Below, piece by piece: positions 1-10,610 of a stretch of DNA of 25,000 nt. Made by a program: the position numbers and the translations under genes. The stretch is from positions 100,001 through 125,000 of the forward strand of contig KV908470.1 in NCBI GenBank assembly GCA_002005505.1, read 5' to 3'. This stretch comes from Botryococcus braunii (Eukaryota; Chlorophyta; Trebouxiophyceae). Under the pieces are notes generated by a model. The model did no database searches. It was not told the DNA's origin and saw only the letters and a list, made by a program, of their open reading frames with translations. Positions within the stretch are counted from its first letter, which is position 1. Each line of letters begins with the position of its first letter.

Positions 1-318
1 CCCCAGGACCCAGGACCCCCAATACCCTCAGGACGCAGGAACCCTAGTAACGCCAGGACCCAGGAACCCCAGTAACCACAGGACCCAGGACCACCAGTAC
101 CCGCAGGACCCGGGACCCCCGGTAACCCCAGGAACCAGGAGCTCCATTAACCCCAGGACCCAGGACCTCCAGTACCCGCAGGACCCAGGACCCCCAGTAC
201 TCACAGGACCCAGGACCCCACTACCCCCAGTACGTACAGGGGGTCCTGGGTATCCCCAGGACACAGGACCCCCACTACTCCCAGTACCCAGGACCCCCAG
301 TACCCCCAGGACCCAAGA
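1..318. repeat. Degenerate GGACCCAGGACCCCCAGTAC minisatellite
   Basis: Irregular tandem units of roughly 25-30 bp are built from CCAGGACCCAGG and CCCCCAGTACCC blocks. They begin within about 10 bases of the donor of exon 16 and run off the left edge. The sense strand of the gene is G-rich here (GGGGGTACTGGGGGTCCTGG), so it could form G-quadruplexes. The open frames over it are repeat artefacts. Confidence 0.85.
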
Positions 319-328
319 GCCCCCTGAC

Positions 329-544
329 CTGGAGCAGACGCAGCGGCGACGTGAAGAGCAGGTCCTGGTCCTCCCTCGGGGGACCGCCGGGACCCTCCCC
401 TTGCTGCTCTTCTGAAGAAGCTTCCTCTCCAGGAGCCGTAAAGGCTTCGGGTAACAGGGCCAGCCGTTCCTGGCGGTCGGGAACATCCAGCAGTGCCAAG
501 AGAATGCGCTCAGCCGCATCCACCTCTCCAGACCCTTGCGCTGC
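329..544 (-). CDS. Candidate exon 16: last visible exon, 72 codons
   Basis: The acceptor TGCCAGAACAG and donor CTGCTCCAG/GTCAGG give a 216-nt phase 0/0 exon. It reads from AAQGSGEVDAAERILLALLD through VPDRQERLALLPEAF, a Glu/Gly/Pro linker (EEASSEEQQGEGPGGPPRED), and DLLFTSPLRLLQ. The gene must continue left of position 1, because there is no stop or polyadenylation context here. In proteins of this type the RAP domain usually follows the repeats, so it would be outside the window. A GGACCCAGG minisatellite begins directly inside the next intron. Confidence 0.75.
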
Positions 545-776
545 CTGTTCTGGCAACCACCAAGTTGGTTTAGTTAACCACCAGTTTGCTTTGGCTGGTT
601 GCAGGCCGGACGCATGAACCAAGACGGACTTCCTGACCGGTTCAAGCGTTGCTGGAGTGCAGAGACATCGGGCAGGGAAAAGAGTTGGCCCCCCCTCTTC
701 CTCCCTCTTGAGCCTCATTCCCGCTCCTCTTGCTCACGCCAGCCCTCCCCCCCCCACCCCTCTCTCCCTCCTTCCT

Positions 777-777
<1 letters not shown>

Positions 778-847
<70 letters not shown>
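778..847. repeat. (CA)n microsatellite
   Basis: An uninterrupted CA tract of about 35 units is flanked by CCCTCC-rich sequence on the left and GCGTGCGTGCGC on the right. It lies in the sequence after exon 15 toward exon 16, i.e. intronic in the model. Confidence 0.95.
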
Positions 848-850
<3 letters not shown>

Positions 851-1222
851 GCGTGCGTGCGCGTGCGCCAAAACACAGCGCAAGAGTGCGGGGGTCGGGA
901 GGGAAGGAGGCACGGTGGAGAGAGCTCAAGGTCGGGAGCTTGAGGAGTAACCAAAAAGGGGGGACGGGGATGAGGGCAGGCTACAAACAAATTTGCTGGT
1001 CCAACTCTCTGTAGTGCTGAGTAGTCTGCATGGAGTAGTCCTCCAGCTAGGCAGAAAAAAGGTATGCATGGACACCATGCAGATTGGTGGACAAAAACAA
1101 AGCACTTTCAAAGCCGCACACCCAGTAGGTAAGTCGTTGTGTAAGCCCTAGGTAAAAAGCGGTCCGGCACCAACAAGGCAAATTATTGCTGAATACAGGC
1201 AGAATCATATGAGCTAGGCAAG

Positions 1223-1295
1223 CCCTAGGTGAGGGCGATTTTAACTAGTCGCACTGGTTGCCAATGCGACTAGTTAAAATCGCCCTCACCTAGGG
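1223..1295. repeat. Near-perfect inverted repeat (31-bp arms, 11-nt spacer)
   Basis: The left arm starts CCCTAGGTGAGGGCGATTTT and continues AACTAGTCGCA; the right arm is its exact reverse complement, ending CCTAGGG. The spacer CTGGTTGCCAA can add TGG/CCA pairs, leaving a three-base loop. The motif AGCCCTAGGT also occurs once more about 73 bp upstream (near 1146). No target-site duplication is evident. It could be a foldback element or a hairpin RNA precursor, and it lies within an intron of the minus-strand gene. Confidence 0.9.
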
Positions 1296-1433
1296 GGGGG
1301 GGGACACACACACACACACCTGACGCAGGAATCGAAGTTTAGCAGTGGAGCAACAATGAAATGAACAGTAACCCAGTATTCTGACATTACTGGGACACAT
1401 TTCAGTAACTGTCGCCGCAGTGCTATACGAGAG

Positions 1434-1720
1434 GAAGAACACCTGATTTGCACAGGAGTCAAAGCTACACACCAAATGAATAACACCTGATTCGCACAGG
1501 AGTCAAAGCTACACACGCAATGAAGAACACCTGATTCGCACAGGCGTCAACGCTACACACGCAATGAAGAACACCTAATTCGCACAGGCGTCAAAGCTAC
1601 ACACGCAATGAAGAACACCTGATTCGCACACGAGTCAACTCTACACACAAGATGAGGTCACCTGACGTGCACATGAGTCAGAACCACACAGCAGATGAAG
1701 AACGCCTGACCTGCTCTGGA
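1434..1720. repeat. 44-bp minisatellite, about 6.5 copies
   Basis: Copies anchored on ACCTGATTCGCACAGG start at 1441, 1485, 1529, 1573, 1617 and 1660, and a degenerate one at 1704. Spacing is 44 bp (once 43). The central copies are nearly identical; the outer ones have diverged. The last copy overlaps the donor of exon 15 at 1710. On the gene's sense strand every unit carries TCAGGTGTTC, which looks like a splice donor. Confidence 0.9.
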
Positions 1721-1797
1721 GAAAGGTACCGTCGACCAACAAGCTCCCTGCGGGAGCGGTCCCGCATCTCCCGCAAGCCCTCCTCCAGCTCCTCCAC
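1711..1797 (-). CDS. Candidate exon 15: 29-codon charged helix
   Basis: The acceptor CATGGTGCCAG and donor CCAGAGCAG/GTCAGG enclose exactly 87 nt in phase 0/0, matching exons 14 and 16. The peptide reads VEELEEGLREMRDRSRRELV and then GRRYLSPEQ, a strongly helical, coiled-coil-like stretch. The donor abuts a degenerate copy of the 44-bp minisatellite that fills the start of the intron. The frame also extends as a low-complexity open frame on the other strand, which I regard as chance. Confidence 0.7.
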
Positions 1798-1849
1798 CTG
1801 GCACCATGGGCAGGCCATTATCGATCTGCGCTGTGCAGCCTCCCATGTG

Positions 1850-2010
1850 GCCCCCACCCCCCCATTCCCGCTCATCCTCGCCACATTCCCGCACATCGTC
1901 GCCACACATCACCGCTCATCCTCGCCACATCCCCGCACGTCGCTCCCGCCACATCCCCGCACGTCGCTCCCGCCACATCCCCGCCACATTCCGGCCACCA
2001 CCACCACCCC
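1850..2010. repeat. CGCCACATCCCCGCAC degenerate repeat
   Basis: There are several imperfect copies of CCGCCACATCCCCGCACGTCGCT, 23 bp apart in the best stretch (1930-1985), plus looser CACATTCCCGCACATCGTCG copies before it. No coding call is made. Confidence 0.7.
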
Positions 2011-2189
2011 ATTCCCGCATTCACCCCTGCCTCCTCTTCGGTTCCCAGACAGGCAGCTGGGCAGGTGACAGGACCAACAAGCTGTTCAACATGCTCAAAC
2101 GCGCAGAACGATTCTCGAAAAGGCCTGGTTGGATAACGAGCGGCCCGTGGGAAAGCGGAAGGCCTTCTGGGATAACTAAATGCTTGATA

Positions 2190-2552
<363 letters not shown>

Positions 2553-3165
2553 GTGAATTTGCCCCACAACACGCACACCCGTCCAAATTTCTTTAGAGCA
2601 CAAGCACAGTGAGTATACAGTGGGGAAGGGAAGAGGATATATGCCACCATACCGAGGTTTTACCCAGGGCTTGCAGAAGACTTTGGGAGATATCCTGCCA
2701 GAGCCAACAGAGACCAATGAACAAGAACGTAAACCTAAAGGATATATACCAAAGTAGGACGTTGTTTATGGAACAACCTCCCGAAGTCTAGAGGAAGGGG
2801 CGTTGTTTCTGGTACAACCCCACCGAAAACCACCAACCAATCTTAAGTACCGTCAAACTAAAGAAGCCAGAGAGACAGAGAGGGAGGGAGAGAGGGGAGG
2901 GTCTCAGCATTAAGAAAGAAGATGGCTGTGTGACTAGAAAGTTATGATGCAGGAGGTGGGGTAGGTGAGGAGGAATGTCGAGCGGGCGGACTTCGATAGA
3001 AGAAGAGGAGAGGAGAGAGTGGGAAAGGAGAGAAACGAGGTAAGAGGGGAGGGGTGGGGAGGGAGTGGGGTAAATGGGAAATGAGGAACTCGGAAACGAG
3101 AGAAAGGGAGCGACAGGAAGGGGGAACCAGCAGCCGGTTCCTTAGGAAACTACGGGCAGAACTAC
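2553..3165. other. Intron sequence between exons 14 and 15, no gene seen
   Basis: 2553-2870 is non-repetitive AT-richer sequence with two small palindromes (2761-2777, GTTGTTTATGGAACAAC; 2802-2818, GTTGTTTCTGGTACAAC). 2870-3130 is purine-rich and degenerate (AGAGAGGGAGGG, GAGAGGAGAG). No splice-bounded coding segment was found. Confidence 0.5.
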
Positions 3166-3557
3166 CTGGCGGTTAGCCAGAGCCGCTCCCTCAGGGGACA
3201 GCCGGTCCCCTAGGGACAGGCGACCGAGGGCGGCCCAGCGGCGTTCCAGGCTCATGGCCTCCCCGTCCAGATCCTTCAATGTGAGGCTGCCCCCAGTCCC
3301 CACTCCCGAGTCCTCCTCGGTCCCGCGCTCATCCATCCAAGTGCCTCCCGCGTCATGGTCCCGCCCCCTGGCTCCTTCATGGCCATCCCCGGGGCTTCCT
3401 GGAGGGACCGAGTCGCCCTCGAGGGACCCATCCGCCTGCTCCGCACCCCCTGGGGATTCCCCTCGCGCCTGGCTCCCCTCTCCCTGTATCGTACCGCCTG
3501 AGGTACCGAAAGCTGTACCGTCTTGAACGGGTGCAAATGCGTCGAGCCTCGTCCCGT
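3166..3557 (-). CDS. Candidate exon 14: acidic Gly/Ser-rich linker plus a helical segment
   Basis: The acceptor GTGGATCCCGCAG leaves two bases, which with exon 13 make Asp. Then 130 codons run to GCCAG/GTAGTT, phase 0. The first about 85 residues are a low-complexity linker rich in Gly, Glu, Asp and Ser (for example GTSGGTIQGEGSQARGES). The end is ordered: SLTLKDLDGEAMSLERRWAA, LGRLSLGDRLSP, EGAALANRQ. Earlier acceptors (after TTACAG, about 3623, or GCGCAAG at 3590) are possible but do not fit the phase of exon 13. Overlapping Arg-rich frames are shadows. Confidence 0.75.
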
Positions 3558-3899
3558 CTGCGGGATCCACCCCCGAAGCCACACATGAGCTTGCGCAATT
3601 GAAAACAATACTTATATGTTCAAACTGTAACAATGACTCTTGTCTCAATCATGGCCTGATTCAGTTTTCTTTAAATGTTATTCTCACTCTCTTAACTAAT
3701 CAAAAGATTTCATTTGACGAAATGAGAAGATTTGATGAAATAAAATGAGGATTCTCCGCATCGCACAGGCCGAGCACAGACAGAGCATGGGAAGCCGCAC
3801 TTCGGGACGTGCGCGGGCTCGAAGACATTGGCAAATGTTTGGATTTGCATGACCGTGAGTTGAAGGGGATTGATACGGCATCAGTGGGGGCCTTTTGCT

Positions 3900-4365
3900 T
3901 GGTGTGGTGGAGGGAGTGAGGGGGGTGTGGTGGAGGGAGTGAGGGAGTTGTGGTGGAGGGAGTGAGGGGGGTGTGGTGGAGGGAGTGCGGGGGGTGTAGG
4001 GGAGGGAGAAGGGGGTTGTGGTGGAGGGAAAGGGGGGTTGTGGTGGAGGGAGTGGGGGGTTGTGGTGGAGGGAGTGAAGGGGGTGTGGTGGAGGGAGTGC
4101 GGGGGGTGTGGTGGAGGGAGTGCGGGGGGTGTAGGGGAGGGAGAAGGGGATTGTGGTGGAGGGAAAGGGGGTTGTGGTGGAGGGAGTGAAGGGGGTGTGG
4201 TGGAGGGAGTGCGGGGGGTGTGGTCGACGGAGTGAGGGGGGTGTGGTCGAGGGAGAGGGGGGATGTGGACGAGGGAGTGGGGGGATGTGGTGGAGGGAGT
4301 GAGGGGGGTGTGGTCGAGGGAGTGAGGGGGATGTGGACGAGGGAGTGGGGCTGAGAGGGGGGTGG
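3900..4365. repeat. GTGGTGGAGGGAGTGAGGGGG minisatellite (about 21-bp units)
   Basis: About 20 imperfect units of GTGTGGTGGAGGGAGTGAGGGG occur, with variants GTGCGGGGGG, GAAGGGGGTT and GTGGTCGAGGG. Larger blocks are themselves duplicated. The plus strand is extremely G-rich. It lies in the intron between exons 13 and 14. Confidence 0.9.
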
Positions 4366-4742
4366 ATAGATTCCGTCAGAGGGGCGCGTCTCACACGACT
4401 AGATCAGAGAGAAATGTCAGTCAGAGTCATCCCACTGGTTATAGGGAAGAGGCAAGGGACAGTTAAATGTACTCGCCTGACAGGACATAGGTAAGAGGGA
4501 AAAGACCAGGGGGAGACAGGACTGGGTAAGAGGGGAGGACCAGGGAAGTAGGACGAGAGGGAAAAGAGCTAAGAGGGAAGAGACAGGTCCGCCTCACAAG
4601 ACAAGGTAGGAGGGAAGCAAGAGAGTGCGGAGTAAGGAGAACGGAAACAGATCAGAATGCAAGGTCCAATGGAAACGAAAAAAGAAGCCAGGGATCTAAA
4701 AACGAGGGGGGATCTAAAAAAGAGGTGCAAGACATGGCTGAC
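4366..4742. other. Purine-rich intron sequence
   Basis: Degenerate AGAGGGAAAAGACCAGG-like and AAGAGGGAAGAG segments are scattered from 4430 to 4630 with no regular period. No open, splice-bounded segment is seen before exon 13 at 4743. Confidence 0.5.
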
Positions 4743-4822
4743 CTAGCCCTTCCCTGTACGCAGTCAGGCGACCACAAAGTTGCCCCAGCCGTGTTTTTCC
4801 CGCTCCCTCTGCTTCTTCTTCC
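4743..4822 (-). CDS. Candidate exon 13: 80-nt exon of the helical-repeat gene
   Basis: A strong pyrimidine tract and acceptor (TTTCCGATGTTCTAG) lead to one base plus 26 codons, EEEAEGAGKTRLGQLCGRLT then AYREGL, with one base left over at GGGCTAG/GTCAGC. The phases match exon 12 upstream and exon 14 downstream (an Asp codon is completed). The sequence starts acidic and turns into a helix. There is no separate domain call. Confidence 0.7.
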
Positions 4823-4909
4823 CTAGAACATCGGAAACAGAGAACTGTAGTCAGCCCATCCAATACTGGTGCCAGCCCAGTGTAGCTTGCCTCCTCATGT
4901 GAATGTGTG

Positions 4910-5266
<357 letters not shown>

Positions 5267-5447
5267 TGTTGAGGAGCCCGGAACACGCCCCCTGAAGTAC
5301 ACCACCTGAAGTACACATGTCCATCCATTGCTCGAAAATGCTTGCACCGGACCTACAAATGGATGATCAAGTGGCCATGACAGTGACACCGGTCGAAGAA
5401 AAATTGAATGACACAACTTGGCAACCCTCTGCGAGAGGTAGAAGCAC

Positions 5448-5554
5448 CTGTCCGCCAGCCAGAACATGAAGGAGATTGACAGCCGGTCTCTATTGGTATC
5501 TACCCAGGCTCTCAGATCGGCAGGCTTCACATCTGTTACCTCCTGTAGAATGGC
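5448..5554 (-). CDS. Candidate exon 12: helical repeat SISFMFWLADR
   Basis: The acceptor CGAGATGCAG precedes AILQEVTDVKPADLRAWVDT (phase 0). The exon continues with NRDRLSISFMFWLADR and ends GGCGGACAG/GTGCTT with two leftover bases (AG). The next exon begins with G, completing Arg, so the phase matches. SISFMFWLAD is a clear repeat core. Beyond the donor the frame runs into threonine-histidine repeats from the CA tract, which are not coding. Confidence 0.75.
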
Positions 5555-5692
5555 CTGCATCTCGAAGAACAAGTTAAGTCCCAGTTCTGCAGGACATCAG
5601 GATGTCGTCGACTGCTGCAGCAGAAGGATTTTAGAACGAAACCATATGCTAAAAGCTCGTGAGAGAATGGCAGCCTTGCATATTAGTAGTAC

Positions 5693-5742
5693 CTCGTATG
5701 AAATTTCCGCATCTTCACCAAATTCCTTCACCCTTCTCCTTA
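5693..5742 (-). CDS. Candidate exon 11: small basic exon with uncertain 5' boundary
   Basis: The minus strand is open here and reads RRRVKEFGEDAEISYE up to a donor TACGAG/GTACTA (phase 0), which fits the phase-0 start of exon 12, 138 nt away. The acceptor used (GCCGCCGAG, two leftover bases) was chosen because it completes the codon begun by exon 10, making Val. It has a poor pyrimidine tract. The frame stays open further upstream, so an acceptor at TTGGCCAG near 5796 is an alternative if an extra exon exists upstream. Confidence 0.45.
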
Positions 5743-6246
5743 CTCGGCGGCTTACGACATTCAATGTCAGGGACGAAGCAAGCGGCGACCTTCTGGCCAA
5801 CAGCAGATTTGCCCACCCACAAACGCCATGAACACTATCAACATATTTTAAGGAATTATGATGCCGGAAAATCATTTTCGGAAGATGCATCACAGCCCAC
5901 GCTGCGCCAGTGCGGACAGATCGCGGTAGATACGTTGAAACGATACCAAGTATGGGTGATATCCTTAAATTCACTACCACTTTCTTTCAAACTTCAAGTT
6001 AAATATGTTCCGCTTGTGCCTTCTTCGCATGAATGCCCGACAAGGTCCCCGGTTACTTTAGGGATCCGATGTACGGCCTCGCACGTACTTCGAGCACCCC
6101 GAGCACCCATGGGGACCCCGACCGCCCGGGCTTGTGAGGGTTGCTTGTATTTGAAGGTAAAGGTGAAAGTGTATTTGGTGTAGTTGCTTGAAGGTGCTGT
6201 TATGACAGTGTGCGGGCATGCGTGTGATGGTGCTGGTATTTGTGTG

Positions 6247-6575
<329 letters not shown>

Positions 6576-6579
6576 GGGG

Positions 6580-7338
6580 GGGTGGGTGGGGGGCAACAGA
6601 GGCAAAGAGAAGGGGTAGGGACACAGCAAGTGCGAACCAAAAGTGCGACCTCCTTGAGGTAGGTACTGCATACCAAAAGTACTGTAGCAGGGGTGGGGGT
6701 GCTGGTAGAATGCACTTGTGTGCGTGGAATGCACTAAACAACATTGGGGCCAAGGTAATCCTAGCGGATGTAATTCTGCAAAACCTCAGCTATGTAGGGG
6801 AATGATGATGGCAAAAGGCCCACGTTGGAAAAAGAAGATGGCGAAATTGAGCGACCCGTCCAAGGGGCTCATATGAGGACACGGCACAAAGTGCCTGTGA
6901 CTGATGAATTCCGCTTTTCTTATACGCCCATGCCATGGCCATTCTAAAACAATGGCAATAACAACGCGTAACCAAAGGAATTGTACTGTGAAGTGCAGGT
7001 ATAAGAACTTGCGCATGTTCCGGTCTTAGCACGCGTGCGAGATCACTTCGGGGCAGTCAGAGATACGTTGGACACGTCAGCCCCTTGCCGTCCCAAAATA
7101 GATTGTGCAAACTGAAGGCGGTCCTGATGGGACAAGAAGCTGGAAGAAGAACTAGAAGAAGTGTGGACTAGCTAATAGCTGTCACATGCGTGGAGGATAG
7201 ATTCAGCGATACCTCCTTTTATGAAAGACCATGCTGAAACATTCCAATGCTGTGGCCAATGTGTTTTGAAAAGAACGCATTCCCCAGCCAAACAATACAG
7301 CACAAGAAACGCCCACCAAACAGTACAAGCGCGCCATG
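6580..7338. other. Non-repetitive intron sequence, no gene identified
   Basis: This is ordinary-complexity sequence with no convincing splice-bounded frame on either strand. A plus-strand stretch around 7060-7140 reads RYVGHVSPLPSQNR before an Arg-rich segment and a stop. It recalls the C-terminal end of LINE reverse-transcriptase proteins only weakly, and was not called. Confidence 0.4.
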
Positions 7339-7530
7339 GCTTCTAACACGTGCTGGCTGTGACATCCCGTGGCACACCCCGGTGCTGTTAACACGTGCTG
7401 AATGTGCCAACCCCTGCCACACCACGGTGCTGATGACACGTGCTGGCTATGACACCCCGTCGCACACCACAAGGCTGTTAACACGTGCTGGCTGTCACAC
7501 CCCATGCCACACTGGTGTCAACACACTGGG
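7339..7530. repeat. 45-bp minisatellite, about 4 copies plus a distant partial copy
   Basis: Units anchored on ACACGTGCTGGCTGTGACA start at 7346, 7391, 7436 and 7481, exactly 45 bp apart. They end with CACACCACGGTGCTGTTA-like sequence. A partial copy (ACTGGCTGTGACACCCCGTG) recurs at about 7590. The length is a multiple of three, so an open frame persists, but no splice signals support coding. Confidence 0.9.
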
Positions 7531-7725
7531 GAATGCCCGTGCGCATGTGGTATAAACATACAGGGGCATGCATCCCGTACGCACATTCATACATACTGGC
7601 TGTGACACCCCGTGGCACATCCCAAGGCTGCAGGGGTATGCAGGATGGGGGGCTGGCGCTTTACTGGCGGGGTCTCTTGAAGTTTCCAAACCTCCTTCCA
7701 GAGCTCCCGAACCTTCTACTGTTAC

Positions 7726-7864
7726 CCGCGTGGGCTTGAGCGGCCTCCCTGGCCGCTATCGAGGATCGGATGTACTGCCGCAAGCCGGCGGCGTCCCGCC
7801 CCAAGCCCTTCCCCTCCGCGTCATAGGCCGTGTTCAACTCGTCAAGCGCCCAAAGGAGCCGCGC
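7726..7864 (-). CDS. Candidate exon 10: repeat core ARLLWALDEL
   Basis: The acceptor GCGCGGGTGCAG lies before ARLLWALDELNTAYDAEGKG (phase 0). The exon has 46 codons through RDAAGLRQYIRSSIAAREA and ends AHA plus one leftover base at CGCGG/GTAACA. The exon is followed by a 1,983-nt intron, the second largest, containing the 45-bp minisatellite and GA/GT tracts. The next identified exon begins with two bases in the compatible phase, but an unrecognised small exon between 7725 and 5743 remains possible. Confidence 0.8.
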
Positions 7865-8204
7865 CTGCACCCGCGCAAAACAAGAATAGAACCAAAGCAA
7901 GAATAGAACAAGAAGCCGTTTTCTTAGGGAGCAGCCAACAATAATAGGACAAGGACCCCGTTTTCTTTTGGGGGAGGAAAACTGTTAAAAAGAATCGAAT
8001 GAGAAGCTGTTTTCCTTTTTTTGGGGGTGGGGGGTGGGGGGCAAGGAAAGGGTTGAAACCAGCGTTCGGCGAATCCAAGAGCCCTCTCTCCCCACGCCCG
8101 TATCAAGGAGGCCTCTAACTAGGGCACAAGTGCGCCCCAATCCCCGTCAGAAGCAGCAACACCTGGGTAACAGTAGTACAGTGGAGGCAGAGTGTTGTGT
8201 GCGC

Positions 8205-8210
8205 GCGCGC

Positions 8211-8265
<55 letters not shown>

Positions 8266-8344
8266 TGCGTCTGTGTGTGCGTGCGTGCGCATGTGTGTGT
8301 GCGCGCGCGCGCGTGTGTGTGTGCGTGCGTGCGTGCGTGTGTGT

Positions 8345-8406
<62 letters not shown>

Positions 8407-8530
8407 GCGTGCCTGTGTGCGCGTGCATGGATGTGTGCGCGCGCGCAGTCACATGCGTACGCGCACGTGCCTGGGTACATGCATGCATCTACGTTTGCAT
8501 GGGTTTGCCGTCTGTGCGTGTGTGACCGTC
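8205..8530. repeat. (GT)n with GC-rich interruptions
   Basis: GT tracts at about 8213-8264 and 8337-8400 are separated and followed by (GCGT)n, CGCGCG and GCATG segments. The alternating purine-pyrimidine pattern extends across most of 300 bp. Confidence 0.95.
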
Positions 8531-8534
8531 TGAG

Positions 8535-8965
8535 ATTCCGTAAGAGGGAATTCCCAAAGGGGGAGCCTCCTGAGGAGGGAATCCCGCAGCAGGTGACTCC
8601 CAGGGGGACAGATTCCAAAGCAGGGAGGTATTCCAAAGCGGGCGAACTTCCCAAGGGGAACCTTCTTAAGGAGGAGCTCCCTAAGGGGGGCGGTTAGTTT
8701 CCAAAGGGGAAGCCTTGCCAAGGACGAGATTCAAATGGGAGGAGAATCCTGGGTAGCAGATTCCTGGGGAGAGATTCTCAACAAGGAGATTCTATCGGAG
8801 ATCCTGGTGAGGAGATTACAAAGGGAGGGAGAACCCCAAGGTTTCTTTCCTGAAAAGGGAAAAGCAGGGAAGAAAAAATACAAAAAATAATTGTAATTCA
8901 ATAATTAAAAGGCGGGGAGGAGATACCCCAAGGAGGAGATTTTGGAGGGATGAAATTCCTAGGGA
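8535..8965. repeat. Degenerate GGGAATTCCCAAAGGGG-type repeats
   Basis: Irregular units combine GGAGATTCC, AAGGGG and GAGGAG blocks (for example GAATTCCCAAAGGGGGAGCC, AACTTCCCAAGGGGAACC). They include several short palindromes and extend to near the donor of exon 9. The period is not fixed (about 17-30 bp). Confidence 0.65.
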
Positions 8966-9009
8966 AGAGACTCGTGAAAGGGGAAGTGCTCCGGGAAGAG
9001 CATGCTGAC

Positions 9010-9168
9010 CTGGCTCCGATCATCGAGGTTGAAACCGTCGTCCCGCAGGCCCGAGAGCACGTCCCTGCACAGCTTCTCCACTGTCTCGTCCGGCAGCTGC
9101 TCCTTCCACACCACGGCAGGCCATAACAGGTCCTGCGCAATGTCGGCCCGCACCTTCGCCCGATGGGC
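9010..9168 (-). CDS. Candidate exon 9: 53 codons of the helical-repeat gene
   Basis: The acceptor is GGGGTGGGGTGCAG and the donor is GAGCCAG/GTCAGC, both phase 0. The exon is exactly 159 nt. It reads AHRAKVRADIAQDLLWPAVV, then WKEQLPDETVEKLCRDVLSG, and ends GFNLDDRSQ. Joined to exon 10 it makes LDDRSQARLLWALDEL, a textbook repeat core split by the intron, which supports both boundaries. The overlapping Arg/Cys-rich frame is a shadow. Confidence 0.85.
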
Positions 9169-9279
9169 CTGCACCCCACCCCACGCATCTCAGCTCAATG
9201 GCTTCAAGCTCAGTCTCCTGGGTTACCGCCGCTTGCTGATGGTGCTGGCGACAATGATGGTAGTGATGGTCATGGTCAT

Positions 9280-9430
9280 GATGATGATGAAGATGACGAT
9301 GACGATGACGATGACAATGACGATGACGATGACACTGACGATGATGATGACGATGATGATGATGAGGATGATGACGATGATGATGATGAAGATGATGATG
9401 ATGATGGTGGTGGTGGTGGCAGTGGTGATG
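9280..9430. repeat. (GAT/GAC)n trinucleotide repeat
   Basis: GATGAC and GATGAT units run with few interruptions, ending in GGTGGTGGTGGC. It lies about 110 bp beyond the acceptor side of exon 9, inside the intron. The Asp-rich plus-strand frame is a repeat artefact. Confidence 0.9.
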
Positions 9431-9529
9431 ACAATGATGCTGTTGTCAAAGAGGTTGACAATGTTGTTGTTGATGCTCTTGTGTATTGTTTCCGTTAGTG
9501 ACTTCCTGTGGGTAATCGCATCTCCCTCC

Positions 9530-9800
9530 TCTTTCCTCATCCTCATCGTACCACTCCTTCCAATGCCCCCTCCACCTTTCCCCCCACCCCCTCCGCTTCC
9601 TCTACTTCACCCCCACCCCCTCCTGCTCCTCCACGTCCGCTGCTTTATCCCCTTGACCCCTTCTCCTCCTGCACCATTCCACCTCCACATCCTCCTCCTC
9701 CCTCCCCCATTCCCACCACCCTCTCCTCCTGCTCCCCTACCACCACCTCCCTCTCCCCCACCCCTTCTACTCCAATCTCTCCCCCTTCATCATTCCACCG
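9530..9800. repeat. Pyrimidine-rich CCTCCTCCACC region
   Basis: Degenerate CCT/CCA/CCCCCACC sequence with very few purines on the plus strand. No fixed unit. Confidence 0.7.
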
Positions 9801-9914
9801 TCGCCACGGTAGAAGTACAGTCAAACATGCGCACGTTTTTAAGAGGACTAAAAAAATGGATAAACAAAAGGAGATTTCATAAGAAATAGTTCCGAATTCT
9901 GCAGTCCTCCCGCC

Positions 9915-9964
9915 GCCGCCCCCCCCCCCCCAAAAAAGAAAACAAAGGCCAACACACAGACAAC

Positions 9965-10040
<76 letters not shown>
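9915..10040. repeat. Poly-C/poly-A run followed by (CA)n
   Basis: C12 and A6 at about 9919-9936 are followed by a CA tract of about 35 units (9970-10038). Confidence 0.95.
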
Positions 10041-10042
<2 letters not shown>

Positions 10043-10203
10043 CAGGGAGCGAACTCAACTCCTCCAGAACTCAGCCTTCGCAGTGGCATTACCGATGACA
10101 ACAAAAGCGACACACAGATCAGATGATCACTCACACCTACATGATTCCAGTTGAATGTATGCTCCCAACCCCATCCACACAGCTATACCACACATACGAA
10201 CAC

Positions 10204-10560
<357 letters not shown>

Positions 10561-10610
10561 GAAAACAACAGGCATGCAGGCTAGCAATTTGGGGGCTAAG
10601 GAGGCGGGAC

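Noticed and set aside
1652..2068. Plus-strand Pro/His/Thr-rich open frame of 138 codons
   Set aside because: It runs over the 44-bp minisatellite end and the CGCCACATCCCCGC repeats. The minus strand within it has a clean splice-bounded exon (1797-1711).
7040..7170. Plus-strand RYVGHVSPLP ... GRRTRRSVD resembling the C-terminal end of a LINE reverse transcriptase
   Set aside because: Only GHV and an Arg-rich stretch match loosely. There are no upstream RT motifs, and a stop follows. Too weak to call a retroelement; a translated search against RT libraries would decide.
9163..9498. Asp-rich plus-strand frame (poly-D)
   Set aside because: Direct translation of the GAT/GAC repeat, and it overlaps the minus-strand exon 9 region.
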